This document shows, piece after piece, positions 8,466 to 21,374 of a DNA stretch of 64,000 bases. The DNA lies in NCBI RefSeq assembly GCF_024029915.1, contig NZ_CP097478.1, forward strand, positions 248,001 through 312,000. Direction: 5' to 3'. The stretch comes from Fructilactobacillus ixorae (GTDB lineage Bacteria > Bacillota > Bacilli > Lactobacillales > Lactobacillaceae). The notes under the pieces are model-generated. The model did not search any database and had not been told where the DNA came from. It saw only the letters and a list, made by a program, of their open reading frames with translations. Both the position numbers and the translations under genes were made by a program. Each line of letters starts with the position of its first letter. The first letter of the stretch is position 1.

Positions 8466-9536
8466 ATGGAGACTCATTGGCAAAATTTTTTAAAAAACGT
8501 GCAGTTACGGCGCGCCGTCGTCTTAATGCTGTTAATTGGGTTGATTTACGTTTGCCGGGAAATGATCACCACCATTTTGTTAACCTTCATTTTTACCTTG
8601 CTAGTCACGAAAGCGGTGTTGTGGGTTCGAAACCGCGTGCGAATTCCCACGCCACTGCTGGTGATTGGGTTGTACTTGTTAATTGTTGGTTCGATTGTTG
8701 TGATTGCGGTCCTGTATCTGCCTACGATTGTGGAGCAGGGGATCGAATATTCGAAGGTGCTGTACAAGTTTTACCAGCGCCCCCATACAATTGAAAATCC
8801 GCAAGTGCGCGATGCGGTCGTTAATTTAATCAAGACAGTCAACGTTCCTAAACAGTTGAAGGATAGTATGGGTGTCATCTTAGATTACGTGACGAGTGCA
8901 GGTAACATTGGGTTTTCGATGTTTATCTCCTTACTGTTGAGCTTCTTCTTTACCCTAGAACTCAAGCAGACCAAGGAATTTTCCAAGAAGTTTTTAAGTA
9001 GCACCTTCGGCTGGTTTTTCCAAGACGTGGCCTACTTTGGTAACATCTTCGTTAAAACCTTTGGGGTGGTATTGGAAGCCCAGTTTTTCATTGCCATCTG
9101 TAACACGGTGCTAACGACTAGCTGTCTGGCCATCTTGGGCATGCCACAACTGGTGATTTTTGCCATCATGATTTTCCTATTAAGTTTGGTCCCAGTGGCG
9201 GGGGTTATTTTATCGTTAATCCCGCTGTCGATTTCGGCCTATACGGTCGGTGGCATCCGGTACGTGATTTACGTGATTATCATCATCGCGGTGGTACACA
9301 TGTTGGAAGCCTACGTCCTGAACCCGAAGTTTATGTCATCAAAGACCGAACTGCCAATTTTCTATACCTTTGTGGTCTTGTTAATTGGTGAACACTTCTG
9401 GGGAACCTGGGGCTTAATCGTCGCGGTCCCGGTCTTTACCTTCTTCTTAGATGTATTTGGAGTGCAAAAGGTCGATCGGCCCCGGTTGCGGAAGCCCAAG
9501 CTAAAGAAAAAGGACTTAAAAAACGCAACAAAGTGA
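8466..9536 (+). CDS. AI-2E family transporter (UPF0118)
   Basis: Polytopic membrane protein of 356 residues with about seven to eight hydrophobic segments: two near the N-terminus, one around residue 65-85, then a cluster from 150 to the end, and a basic Lys-rich C-terminal tail. This matches the AI-2E/PerM family, whose members export small molecules or act as Na+/H+ antiporters; the substrate cannot be read from sequence. The gene starts 24 bases after the NPGEY-repeat gene, so the two are likely cotranscribed. Confidence 0.85.
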   Translation: METHWQNFLKNVQLRRAVVLMLLIGLIYVCREMITTILLTFIFTLLVTKAVLWVRNRVRIPTPLLVIGLYLLIVGSIVVIAVLYLPTIVEQGIEYSKVLYKFYQRPHTIENPQVRDAVVNLIKTVNVPKQLKDSMGVILDYVTSAGNIGFSMFISLLLSFFFTLELKQTKEFSKKFLSSTFGWFFQDVAYFGNIFVKTFGVVLEAQFFIAICNTVLTTSCLAILGMPQLVIFAIMIFLLSLVPVAGVILSLIPLSISAYTVGGIRYVIYVIIIIAVVHMLEAYVLNPKFMSSKTELPIFYTFVVLLIGEHFWGTWGLIVAVPVFTFFLDVFGVQKVDRPRLRKPKLKKKDLKNATK

Positions 9537-9579
9537 TGTATGATGAAAGCGAACTAATTAATGAAAGAGGTTTAAGCTA

Positions 9580-10272
9580 ATGGCTAAATTATGTTTAATT
9601 CGACACGGACAAAGTGAATGGAACTTAGCAAACAAGTTTACTGGTTGGGTAGACGTTGACCTAAGTGAAGAGGGAGTCAAGCAAGCACAAAACGCCGGAA
9701 AATTGATTGCGGCAGCTGGGTTAGAATTTGACCAAGCATATACTTCTGTTTTGAAGCGGGCCATTAAGACCTTACACTACGCTTTAGATGAAAGCGACCA
9801 ACTTTGGATCCCCGAAATGAAAACCTGGCGCTTAAACGAACGGCACTATGGTGATTTACAGGGGAAAAATAAGGCTAAGGCTGCCGAAAAGTATGGAGAC
9901 GAACAAGTTCACATCTGGCGCCGGTCTTACGACGTCTTGCCTCCCTTGTTGAGTGCTGATGACGAAGGCTCTGCTACGAAAGATCGTCGCTACGCTGATT
10001 TGGATCCACGGTCCATTCCAGCTGGGGAAAACTTGAAGACGACCTTGGAACGGGTCATTCCCTTCTGGCAGGATCACATTGCGCCGAAGTTATTAGATAA
10101 TAAAAACGTAATTATTGCAGCGCACGGGAACTCACTCCGGGCTTTAACTAAGTACATTGAAAACATCTCTGATGCAGATATTATGGATGTTGAAATTGCT
10201 ACTGGGGAACCAATTGTGTATGACATTGATTCCAACTTGAACGTGGTTAGCAAGCAAAAATTAGGGGAATAA
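9580..10272 (+). CDS. gpmA: 2,3-bisphosphoglycerate-dependent phosphoglycerate mutase
   Basis: Glycolytic enzyme interconverting 3- and 2-phosphoglycerate. The catalytic phospho-His motif RHGQSEWN is at residues 8-15 (His9), with [11 protein letters not shown] following, the substrate loop [12 protein letters not shown], and the second catalytic His in [10 protein letters not shown] near residue 180. At 230 residues it has the standard length. It has its own ribosome site (GAGG) and is followed by a strong terminator, so it is probably a monocistron. Confidence 0.97.
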   Translation: MAKLCLIRHGQSEWNLANKFTGWVDVDLSEEGVKQAQNAGKLIAAAGLEFDQAYTSVLKRAIKTLHYALDESDQLWIPEMKTWRLNERHYGDLQGKNKAKAAEKYGDEQVHIWRRSYDVLPPLLSADDEGSATKDRRYADLDPRSIPAGENLKTTLERVIPFWQDHIAPKLLDNKNVIIAAHGNSLRALTKYIENISDADIMDVEIATGEPIVYDIDSNLNVVSKQKLGE

Positions 10273-10298
10273 AGCATTCTTGCCTTTTGAAATTGCAA

Positions 10299-10330
10299 AA
10301 GATCGCTATTGGACTTAGCGATCTTTTTTT
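10299..10330 (+). terminator. Terminator after gpmA
   Basis: Perfect 10-bp stem AAGATCGCTA / TAGCGATCTT with a 7-base loop and T-run. Confidence 0.9.
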
Positions 10331-10355
10331 GTGGCCAGCTTAATTGTTAGATTAC

Positions 10356-10384
10356 TTGACAAGCAAAATTGATGCTCGTATAGT
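10356..10384 (+). promoter_or_regulatory. Sigma-A promoter of the MFS-DUF4811 operon
   Basis: Consensus -35 TTGACA at 10356-10361, 17-base spacer, -10 TATAGT at 10379-10384, 34 bases before the MFS start codon. Confidence 0.85.
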
Positions 10385-10418
10385 AACTGGTAGACTTTAA
10401 AAAACTGGAGGGATTTCA

Positions 10419-11885
10419 ATGAGCGAAAAACAAACCGTTGATGCGAACGGACGCCCGTATAATCGAACAATCTTTGTGCTCATCTTATTGGTGGGTGCGT
10501 TTGTCGCCGTTTTAAACCAAACCATTTTGGGAACGGCCTTTCCAACGTTGATGCAGGCGTTTCACGTTAGCACTTCGACCGTTCAATGGTTAACCACCGG
10601 ATTTATGATGGTAAACGGAATTTTAATTCCAGTGAGTGCGTGGCTGACGGGAAGAATGAACACTAAGTGGTTGTATTTAGGTGCGATGCTAATTTTTGAA
10701 ATTGGGACCATTTTAGCGGCCTTTGCGCCAACCTTTAGCGTGTTATTCATTGCTCGACTCATTCAAGCCGTGGGGGTGGGAGTCATTATGCCGTTGATGC
10801 AAACGATTCTCCTCTCCATTTTCCCGGCCAACGAACGGGGAGCGGCGCTCGGAATGGGAGGAATTGTCATTGGATTGGCTCCGGCGATTGGTCCGACCTT
10901 GTCCGGTTGGATCATTGACAATTACTCCTGGCGACTGATTTTTGAATTATTAATTCCAATTGCAGCGTTTGTGTTAATCGCGGGATTATTCTTCATTAAA
11001 CCCGTGTTACCAACGCACAAATCGAAGTTGGATTACATTTCGTTAATTCTCTCAACCATTGGATTTGGTTTCGCCCTGTATGGGTTCTCCAGCGTTGGAA
11101 ACGACGGCTGGGGAAGTCCTATGGTAATTTGGTCGCTATTGATCGGGGCATTTTTTATTGCCATCTTCGTTTGGCGGCAACTACACCTGAAGAATCCGTT
11201 CCTGGATTTACGGGTCTTAAAATCATTTGAATTTAGTGTCTCAACTTCCCTGGCCTCCATTGCCTTCATGGCAATGATCGGGGTCGAAATGGTACTGCCC
11301 CTTTACTTGCAGATTGTTAAGGGAATGACGGCTTTTCATTCCGGACTAACGCTGTTAGGAGGAGCCCTGATGATGGGACTAATGAGCCCCATTACGGGAA
11401 TTTTGTTTGATAAATTTGGGGCCCGGCGCTTAGCTATTTGTGGACTGTTCTTACTTTCCGTAGGCACTTTTCCGTTTATATTTTTAACCGAAGACACTTC
11501 CAATGCTTACATTACGGTCCTTTATGGAGTTCGAATGTTTGGGATTGCCATGGTGATGATGCCGGTTACCACTTCCGGAATGAACGCTTTGCCAGTTCAA
11601 ATGATGGGACACGGAACGGCCGTTAACAACACGATTCGGCAAATTTGTGGTTCAATTGCGACGGCGGTCATGGTTTCGATTTTATCGAACGTTACTAAAA
11701 ATAACATGCCTAGTGGCACCTTAAAGGTCAATGATCCGATTCATTTTCGTGATTTAGCTATTTCGGCAACCTTGAAGGGGTATACCGCCGCCTTTGGAAT
11801 TGCCTTTCTGATTTCTGTGATTGCCTTCATCGTGGCCTTTGTGTTGAAAAAGGGTCCGGTGAAGAAAGGGGGAGACGAAGAATGA
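10419..11885 (+). CDS. DHA2-family MFS multidrug exporter (EmrB/QacA type)
   Basis: Proton-driven exporter of 488 residues with about 14 hydrophobic segments. The N-terminus carries LNQTILGTAFPTLM, close to the DHA2 motif around helix 1, then WLTTGFMM and the motif C-like stretch LAPAIGPTLSGWI of antiporters. The substrate is not predictable. A consensus promoter and GGAGGG ribosome site precede it. Its stop overlaps the ATG of the DUF4811 gene (ATGA), so the two are translationally coupled. Confidence 0.9.
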   Translation: MSEKQTVDANGRPYNRTIFVLILLVGAFVAVLNQTILGTAFPTLMQAFHVSTSTVQWLTTGFMMVNGILIPVSAWLTGRMNTKWLYLGAMLIFEIGTILAAFAPTFSVLFIARLIQAVGVGVIMPLMQTILLSIFPANERGAALGMGGIVIGLAPAIGPTLSGWIIDNYSWRLIFELLIPIAAFVLIAGLFFIKPVLPTHKSKLDYISLILSTIGFGFALYGFSSVGNDGWGSPMVIWSLLIGAFFIAIFVWRQLHLKNPFLDLRVLKSFEFSVSTSLASIAFMAMIGVEMVLPLYLQIVKGMTAFHSGLTLLGGALMMGLMSPITGILFDKFGARRLAICGLFLLSVGTFPFIFLTEDTSNAYITVLYGVRMFGIAMVMMPVTTSGMNALPVQMMGHGTAVNNTIRQICGSIATAVMVSILSNVTKNNMPSGTLKVNDPIHFRDLAISATLKGYTAAFGIAFLISVIAFIVAFVLKKGPVKKGGDEE

Positions 11886-12652
11886 TTTTTGTGATTTTAA
11901 TTGGAACGGTTCTTGCGTTTTTCCTGTGTTTTAATTTAATTCCGAATCATAAGGTTGCCAACTTGACGGGTTGTGTAGCTGGATTCTTAGTAGTTGTGAC
12001 CGTTTTGAGTATCATCGGGAATTTTCACTACCACTGGGGAATGAAAAAAGCGACGGTTACAACGACGCAATCGTTTACCTCGGTTAACCGGCAACTTAAC
12101 ATGGTGTTATACCAAAAGCTAGGTAAGCAGGGGAACGAACAGGTTGTGATTTACAAGCGAACTGCTAGTCAAAAGAAACCGACAACGACTCCCGCGGTGC
12201 AGACGCACAACGTGATTCATCATCAAGGGACCGAGAATCGCTTAGTAATCCAAAAGCAAGAGTGGGTCTATAAGAATGATTTTTACCGGCTTTTATTTGG
12301 GTTGGCGCAAAAGGAAACCTTTATTAAACGGACCAATACCTTTTACGTGGCGCAAGATTACCTTGTCATGACGCCCAAACAGGCGAAAGAATTTGGTCAG
12401 CGGATGCAACAGGCAGCCGCTGGCTTACAAAAGCAACAACAAAATCCCGCGACGCAAAGGGCAGTTCAGCAACAAGCCCAACAATATGTGCAGGGTAAAT
12501 TAGCGGCTGAGTTGCAAAAACACCCGCAACTTTCAGACCAGCAACGTCAACAACTAATGAAGAAGTGGCAAACTGAGTTTAAGCAACAGTTAAAACAACA
12601 GGCCCAACGCCAACTGGCTGAACAAGTTGCACAATCCATGCATTTAAAATAA
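11882..12652 (+). CDS. DUF4811 family membrane-anchored protein
   Basis: Protein of 256 residues with two N-terminal membrane segments (about 1-18 and 26-47). A soluble mixed domain with a VIQKQEWVYKNDFY stretch follows, then a strongly Gln-rich helical C-terminus (about residues 170-256). This fits the DUF4811 family, which I know as a neighbour of this type of MFS exporter in lactobacilli; function unknown. The start codon overlaps the exporter stop by 4 bases. A role as accessory subunit of the exporter is inferred from this coupling only. Confidence 0.7.
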   Translation: MIFVILIGTVLAFFLCFNLIPNHKVANLTGCVAGFLVVVTVLSIIGNFHYHWGMKKATVTTTQSFTSVNRQLNMVLYQKLGKQGNEQVVIYKRTASQKKPTTTPAVQTHNVIHHQGTENRLVIQKQEWVYKNDFYRLLFGLAQKETFIKRTNTFYVAQDYLVMTPKQAKEFGQRMQQAAAGLQKQQQNPATQRAVQQQAQQYVQGKLAAELQKHPQLSDQQRQQLMKKWQTEFKQQLKQQAQRQLAEQVAQSMHLK

Positions 12653-12662
12653 CTGACAAAAG

Positions 12663-12688
12663 TTCTCAAGGAATTGAGGGCTTTTTTG
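12663..12688 (+). terminator. Terminator after the DUF4811 gene
   Basis: Stem GTTCTCAA / TTGAGGGC (two G-U pairs) with loop GGAA and a six-T run. Confidence 0.75.
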
Positions 12689-12737
12689 TTTGGGCAACGA
12701 AGGTGGTGCTTTTCATTATTAAAATTTAAAATTATGG

Positions 12738-12766
12738 TTGACTTTGGGCTTAGATCGAGATATGAT
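12738..12766 (+). promoter_or_regulatory. rRNA operon promoter
   Basis: -35 TTGACT at 12738-12743, 17-base spacer, -10 TATGAT at 12761-12766, preceded by an A/T-rich stretch (12717-12735) like an UP element. It lies about 165 bases before mature 16S. Confidence 0.85.
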
Positions 12767-12930
12767 TATTTATGCACTCAAGAGTAGTGCAAAAGTAGTT
12801 CTTTGAAAACTGAACAAGATTTTGATTACAAAAGTGTAAGGAATTTTTAAACGTGAGTTTAAAAATTAAACAATTGCGAAGTCAATTCGCTTAAAGCAAC
12901 AAATCAAGGAGAGCTAGTAAAGTTCTCATT

Positions 12931-17635
<4,705 letters not shown>

Positions 17636-17704
17636 GGAAGTGCAATGGTGACTCAGCAGGAAATAATATTAGCTAGTTTTGAGGGAACGAAGTTCACTCA
17701 GTCG

Positions 17705-17822
17705 TGTGGTGGCGATAGCCTAAAGGATACACCTGTTCCCATGCCGAACACAGTAGTTAAGCTTTAGCACGCCAAAAGTAGTTGGGGGATCGCCTCCTGC
17801 GAGGATAGGACGTTGCCACGCC
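17705..17822 (+). rRNA. rrf: 5S ribosomal RNA
   Basis: About 118 bases beginning TGTGGTGGCGATAGC and ending GTTGCCACGCC, whose ends pair. The conserved CCGAACACAGTAGTTAAGC loop region is present. It lies about 70 bases after 23S. Confidence 0.95.
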
Positions 17823-17830
17823 AACTAACA

Positions 17831-17866
17831 GGCGCTTTCGAAGTAATTCGAAGGCGTCTTTTTTTA
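17831..17866 (+). terminator. rRNA operon terminator
   Basis: Stem GCGCTTTCGAA / TTCGAAGGCGT (with G-U pairs) around loop GTAA, then a run of seven to nine T. Confidence 0.9.
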
Positions 17867-17867
17867 A

Positions 17868-17902
17868 ACAAAAAAAGAGGATCTGTACATACAAATCCTC
17901 AT
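17868..17902 (-). terminator. Terminator of the 46-aa protein gene
   Basis: Read on the minus strand: stem GAGGAT / ATCCTC with further pairing inward and a T-run (plus-strand A-run at 17868-17876), 10 bases after the stop codon. Confidence 0.7.
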
Positions 17903-17911
17903 TGATGGTAT

Positions 17912-18052
17912 TTATTTATCGATTTTGTCTTTTACTTTATCGATAGCTTCTTTCGAAGCCTTCTTTGTGTCATCAACAACATCTTTAGCGCCGTCTTTTA
18001 CTTTGTTAAAAGCTTCGGAAGCACTTTGTTTTAATTTGTCAAAATCAGCCAT
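17912..18052 (-). CDS. Small helical CsbD/LEA-like protein, 46 aa
   Basis: Reads MADFDKLKQSASEAFNKV... ending KVKDKIDK. It is Lys/Asp/Ala-rich with no Cys, Trp or Pro, and its hydrophobic residues are spaced every 3-4 positions, giving one long amphipathic helix. This resembles the small CsbD-like or LEA-like stress proteins of lactobacilli; family assignment is tentative. A strong AAAGGAGTG ribosome site sits 7-8 bases before the ATG and a terminator follows the stop, which supports it as a real gene. It converges on the rrn operon. Confidence 0.75.
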   Translation of the reverse strand: MADFDKLKQSASEAFNKVKDGAKDVVDDTKKASKEAIDKVKDKIDK

Positions 18053-18151
18053 GGTTATCACTCCTTTATTAGTTTGGTATCATTTTAAGCATTAATGGCG
18101 CTAATTGCAATCTAAAATCGCATTCAGTGCTGAATATGTTAAAATATGAAT

Positions 18152-18224
18152 GCCGCTTTAGCTCAATAGGTAGAGCACTTCCATGGTAAGGAAAAGACTC
18201 CGGGTTCGAATCCCGGATGCGGCT
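18152..18224 (+). tRNA. tRNA-Thr (anticodon GGT)
   Basis: 73-base cloverleaf: acceptor GCCGCTT/ATGCGGC, D-arm GCTC/GAGC, anticodon arm CTTCC/GGAAA with loop ATGGTAA (U33, anticodon GGT at 34-36), T-arm CCGGG/CCCGG with TTCGAAT, discriminator T. CCA is not encoded. Two mismatches: U6-U67 in the acceptor and C27-A43 in the anticodon stem. It ends 28 bases before the preferred mscL start with no terminator between, so the two are probably cotranscribed. Confidence 0.88.
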
Positions 18225-18252
18225 TATAATTAGGTGAAAGGAGTACATGACC

Positions 18253-18660
18253 ATGCTAAAGGAATTCAAAGCCTTCATTTCTAAGGGGAACGTGATTGAC
18301 ATGGCCGTCGGGGTTATCATCGGCTCGGCTTTTACGGGAATCGTCAGTTCGTTAGTCAAAAATATTTTAAATCCGCTAATTGGTTTGTTCATTGGAAACA
18401 TCGATTTGTCCTCCCTCTCGTTTAAAATTGGGGGCGCGACCTTTCGCTACGGAGTATTCTTAAACGCGGTCATTAACTTCTTTATTATTGCCTTTGTGGT
18501 TTTCATGATTGTGAAAATTTTAGGGAAAATGCGCTTACGGCAAGAGCAAAAGAAGTCCACGCCAAAGAGCGAACAGTATTTGGCAGAGATTGTGACCCTA
18601 TTGAAACAGGAACAAGGTCAATCTAGTTCGACCGATACAGCAACGAAAAATTCTAAATAA
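18253..18660 (+). CDS. mscL: Large-conductance mechanosensitive channel MscL
   Basis: Homopentameric channel that opens under high membrane tension to release solutes during hypo-osmotic shock. The sequence shows MLKEFKAFISKGNVIDMAVGVIIGSAF, the family's N-terminal amphipathic helix and TM1, a periplasmic loop, TM2 (about residues 70-95), then a basic linker and a C-terminal helical bundle. At 135 residues it has the usual length. ATG 18253 is preferred, with AAAGGAG 9 bases upstream; the ATG at 18247 is only 3 bases from it. Confidence 0.95.
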   Translation: MLKEFKAFISKGNVIDMAVGVIIGSAFTGIVSSLVKNILNPLIGLFIGNIDLSSLSFKIGGATFRYGVFLNAVINFFIIAFVVFMIVKILGKMRLRQEQKKSTPKSEQYLAEIVTLLKQEQGQSSSTDTATKNSK

Positions 18661-18666
18661 GCAAGA

Positions 18667-18707
18667 AGTGACCGGATTCAGCTTGAATGAGTCCGGTCAC
18701 TTTTTTA
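18667..18707 (+). terminator. Terminator after mscL
   Basis: Perfect 10-bp stem AGTGACCGGA / TCCGGTCACT followed by TTTTTT. Confidence 0.92.
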
Positions 18708-18817
18708 TTGTTGTTTTTAGTTAATTTTAGCTTTATAATCCTTACAAGTTATTTTGCAGAACAACCAGCACCACACTGAATCCACTGGTCTGTAAATTAC
18801 TTCGAGAGGAATTTTTG

Positions 18818-19792
18818 ATGACATACATTGAAACCAAGCACCTTACCTACGAATACCGCTTGTTTGAAAAGCAGTTAGGCTTTAAAAATAACCTGAAAGA
18901 TTTCTTTAACCGTCACTATCGATCAAAACGGGTTCTGACTGACGTTACTTTTTCGATTAAACAGGGAGAAAAAGTGGGATTACTAGGGCCGAACGGGGCC
19001 GGTAAATCGACATTAATTAAGTTACTCACCGGTATTTTGCAAGCGGATACGAACCAGTTATGGGTTGCAGGAACGCGACCGACCCCCAATGATAACGACT
19101 TTTTACAGCGAATCGGCGTCATGATGTGACAAAAGAGTCAACTAAACTGGGATTTACCGGCGTTAGATACCTTTAAACTGTTAAAAACGATTTATCGGGT
19201 CGATTCTACGAGCTATCAAACGCGATTGAAAAAGTACGTGCAAATGTTTCACCTGCAGGCCGTTTTGCAGGTTCCAGTGCGTAAATTATCGTTAGGAGAA
19301 CGCACCAAATTAGAGTTAATTGCGACGTTGCTGCACGGCCCGGAACTACTGATTTTAGATGAACCAACATTAGGGATGGATATTCTCAGTCAGCGGGAAT
19401 TTTATGCCTTTTTAAATCAACTTAATCAGGAAAACCATGTTACTATTTTGTTAATTAGTCATCAACTTAACGACATTGAAGCCGTGGCTAACCGAATTTT
19501 GGTATTGCTAGACGGCCAAATTCAGTTTGATGGGTCCATGGAAAACTTAATGCGCACGGTGCAAGCGCCACAACCCGCACTCATTTTGAAAAACGTTCCA
19601 GAGCATGCGATTGTAGCGACACATCAAACCGGGGTAACGTCAGCACCTGATCACACCGTGGTTCATGCAGAAACGGATGCCAGTACCATTACCTTTAAGA
19701 CTAAGTCATTAGTACAGTTGCAGGTGGAACAACCGTCATTAGAGGACGCGGTGTACGCCATGTTCAAAAGACAGGGGGATGATAACCAATGA
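18818..19792 (+). pseudogene. ABC-2 type exporter ATPase interrupted by in-frame TGA
   Basis: ATP-binding subunit of an ABC-2 exporter, 324 codons including one internal TGA at 19127-19129. Before it: Walker A GPNGAGKST and a receptor-type N-terminus. Directly after it the frame continues QKSQLNWDLP, then signature LSLGERTK, Walker B LLILDEPT and the H-loop ISHQ. Relatives of this family have GQ(K/R)SQL here, so a GGA-to-TGA change is the simplest origin. The N-terminal fragment would be 103 residues without Q-loop or signature and could not function. The start ATG 18818 has GAGAGGA 7 bases upstream. It overlaps the first permease by 4 bases; both permeases are intact, so the loss may be recent, or a sequencing error or strain polymorphism. 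Confidence 0.85.
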
Positions 19793-20562
19793 AGTACGTC
19801 AGTAACATCAGCTTGGGGTTTCAGACGACGCTTGTCTATCGCTCCAATTTCCTCATCGCGCTGCTAGCTCGGTTATTGCAGGTGGGATTGTCGTTGCTGA
19901 TGTGGCGGTCCCTGTACGCAGCTACGGAAAAAACGACGATTCACGGTTATTCGCAACTCCACATGATGCAGTACTTAATCCTGACGGGGTTATTAGCGAT
20001 ATTGTTAACCTTTGAACCCCTGTTTCGCTTAGCGCGATTGATTAAAACCGGGAAAATTAGTACGTTATTGCTACGCCCCATCAACTTAAATTTAGAGAGC
20101 TTGAGTAATTTTGTTGGGGTGAAACTATTGCTGATTGGTTTGTTATTGGTTCTTATCATGAGTTTGACTGCGGGCAATAAAGGCAGCATGCTAATCCTCT
20201 GTCTGTACGCACTGGTTAGCATCGGGCTGTGGCATCAAATCATGTTTTTGTTGGGCACCTTAGCCTTTTGGCTAGTCCACATGTGGCCCTTGCGTCCGCT
20301 GCTTAGTGCACTATATTTGTTTTCCGGCGGGATTTTATTTCCACTCGATGTCTTGCCACACTGGGCCTATCAGGGATTGCGCTGTTCGCCACTAGCCCTC
20401 GTTTCCAGTGATTTAGTGCAGTCCATTTTGCAAGGCCCCCGGCAGCCACAGTTAATTGTCGGCTATCTAGGAATGACGCTAGTCTGGCTAGGGTTCTTAT
20501 TAGGTCTGAGTCGGTGGTTATTTCGCAGCGGACTGCACCGATTTGAAGGAGCCGGCGTATGA
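19789..20562 (+). CDS. ABC-2 type transporter permease (first subunit)
   Basis: Membrane protein of 257 residues with about six hydrophobic segments, no ATP-binding motifs, and the layout of ABC-2 family permeases (YSQLHMMQYLILTGLL, then PLFRLARLIKTGKISTLLLRP, a stretch typical of this subfamily). Its ATG overlaps the ATPase stop (ATGA), and its end overlaps the next permease in the same way. Substrate unknown; export of a lipid, peptide or drug is possible. If the upstream ATPase is truly broken, the exporter would be inactive. Confidence 0.85.
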   Translation: MKYVSNISLGFQTTLVYRSNFLIALLARLLQVGLSLLMWRSLYAATEKTTIHGYSQLHMMQYLILTGLLAILLTFEPLFRLARLIKTGKISTLLLRPINLNLESLSNFVGVKLLLIGLLLVLIMSLTAGNKGSMLILCLYALVSIGLWHQIMFLLGTLAFWLVHMWPLRPLLSALYLFSGGILFPLDVLPHWAYQGLRCSPLALVSSDLVQSILQGPRQPQLIVGYLGMTLVWLGFLLGLSRWLFRSGLHRFEGAGV

Positions 20563-21335
20563 GTCTACGGTTATATTGGGTCTTAGTTCAGCAAAGCTTT
20601 AAAATTTTTTTAACCTACCGGCTGACGTCCAGTTTAGTGGTGTTATTTGGGTTTCTGTTCACTACCATTGAAGTTGCCGCTGGCCTAGTGTACTATTCCT
20701 TTGCAAACCGAATTGGGGGTCTAACCTTTCTGCAATATGAAATTTTAATCATGAGTTTGACATCGATTACGACAACCTATCAATTTTTGTTTATTGGTGC
20801 CCATGAATCCTTAGCAACTGATTTAGTGGCAGGGAATTTGGATTACTTATTCTTTCGACCAGTCGCAAGCTACTGGTACTATGCGCTACGCCAGTTAGAC
20901 TTTTCCAGTGGCGTAAACCTCTTAGTCTATCTACCGGTGACGTTAGGACTCCTAGCTTCCTTCCATTTGTCCCCGACTGCGTGGGGGTTGGTTTTTGCCA
21001 TTTACGTTGTCGGGGTCTGGTTTGTATTTGCATTGAACCAAATTGTGGTGGAATTGGCTTTTTGGTATGATCAGCTGACCGCTTTAAATGGCGTGCCGGA
21101 GGATCTAATTGCAGCCGCTGGTCGTCCGTTGCGGATTTATCCCCGCTGGTTACAACTGATCTTGCTCACGGTGATCCCGGTTCTAGCTCTTTCCAACGGG
21201 ATTGTGACTACGACCGTGAAGCAGAGGACTGCTAGCGAGATGTTAATGGCGCTAGCAATTGTGACGGCGGTGCTCCTTTTGATTTCTGGTCGTTTGTGGC
21301 ACCGCGGAACAGCTCACTACGTTTCTGCAAATTAG
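20559..21335 (+). CDS. ABC-2 type transporter permease (second subunit)
   Basis: Membrane protein of 258 residues with about six hydrophobic segments, homologous in layout to the preceding permease (ESLATDLVAGNLDYLFFRPV matches the KTGKISTLLLRP region of the partner). It begins in an ATGA overlap with the first permease and closes the three-gene exporter operon. It ends 5 bases before a bidirectional terminator shared with helD. Confidence 0.85.
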   Translation: MSLRLYWVLVQQSFKIFLTYRLTSSLVVLFGFLFTTIEVAAGLVYYSFANRIGGLTFLQYEILIMSLTSITTTYQFLFIGAHESLATDLVAGNLDYLFFRPVASYWYYALRQLDFSSGVNLLVYLPVTLGLLASFHLSPTAWGLVFAIYVVGVWFVFALNQIVVELAFWYDQLTALNGVPEDLIAAAGRPLRIYPRWLQLILLTVIPVLALSNGIVTTTVKQRTASEMLMALAIVTAVLLLISGRLWHRGTAHYVSAN

Positions 21336-21340
21336 TTAGT

Positions 21341-21374
21341 AAAGAAGCACTTCATTATGAAGTGCTTCTTTTTG
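21341..21374. terminator. Bidirectional terminator between ABC operon and helD
   Basis: 14-bp stem AAAGAAGCACTTCA / TGAAGTGCTTCTTT with a 3-base loop. The helD stop codon lies inside the stem, so coding and terminator overlap. Confidence 0.9.

Larger units (their letters stand above)
12653..12930 (+). other. rRNA operon leader region
   Basis: Gap of 278 bases without a gene. It holds the DUF4811 terminator, the rrn promoter, a boxA-like TTCTTTGAAAACT at 12799-12811 (antitermination), and the 5' halves of the 16S processing stalk: 12813-12825 pairs with 14536-14548, and GTGTAAGG at 12834-12841 pairs with CCTTACAC at 14525-14532. Confidence 0.8.
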
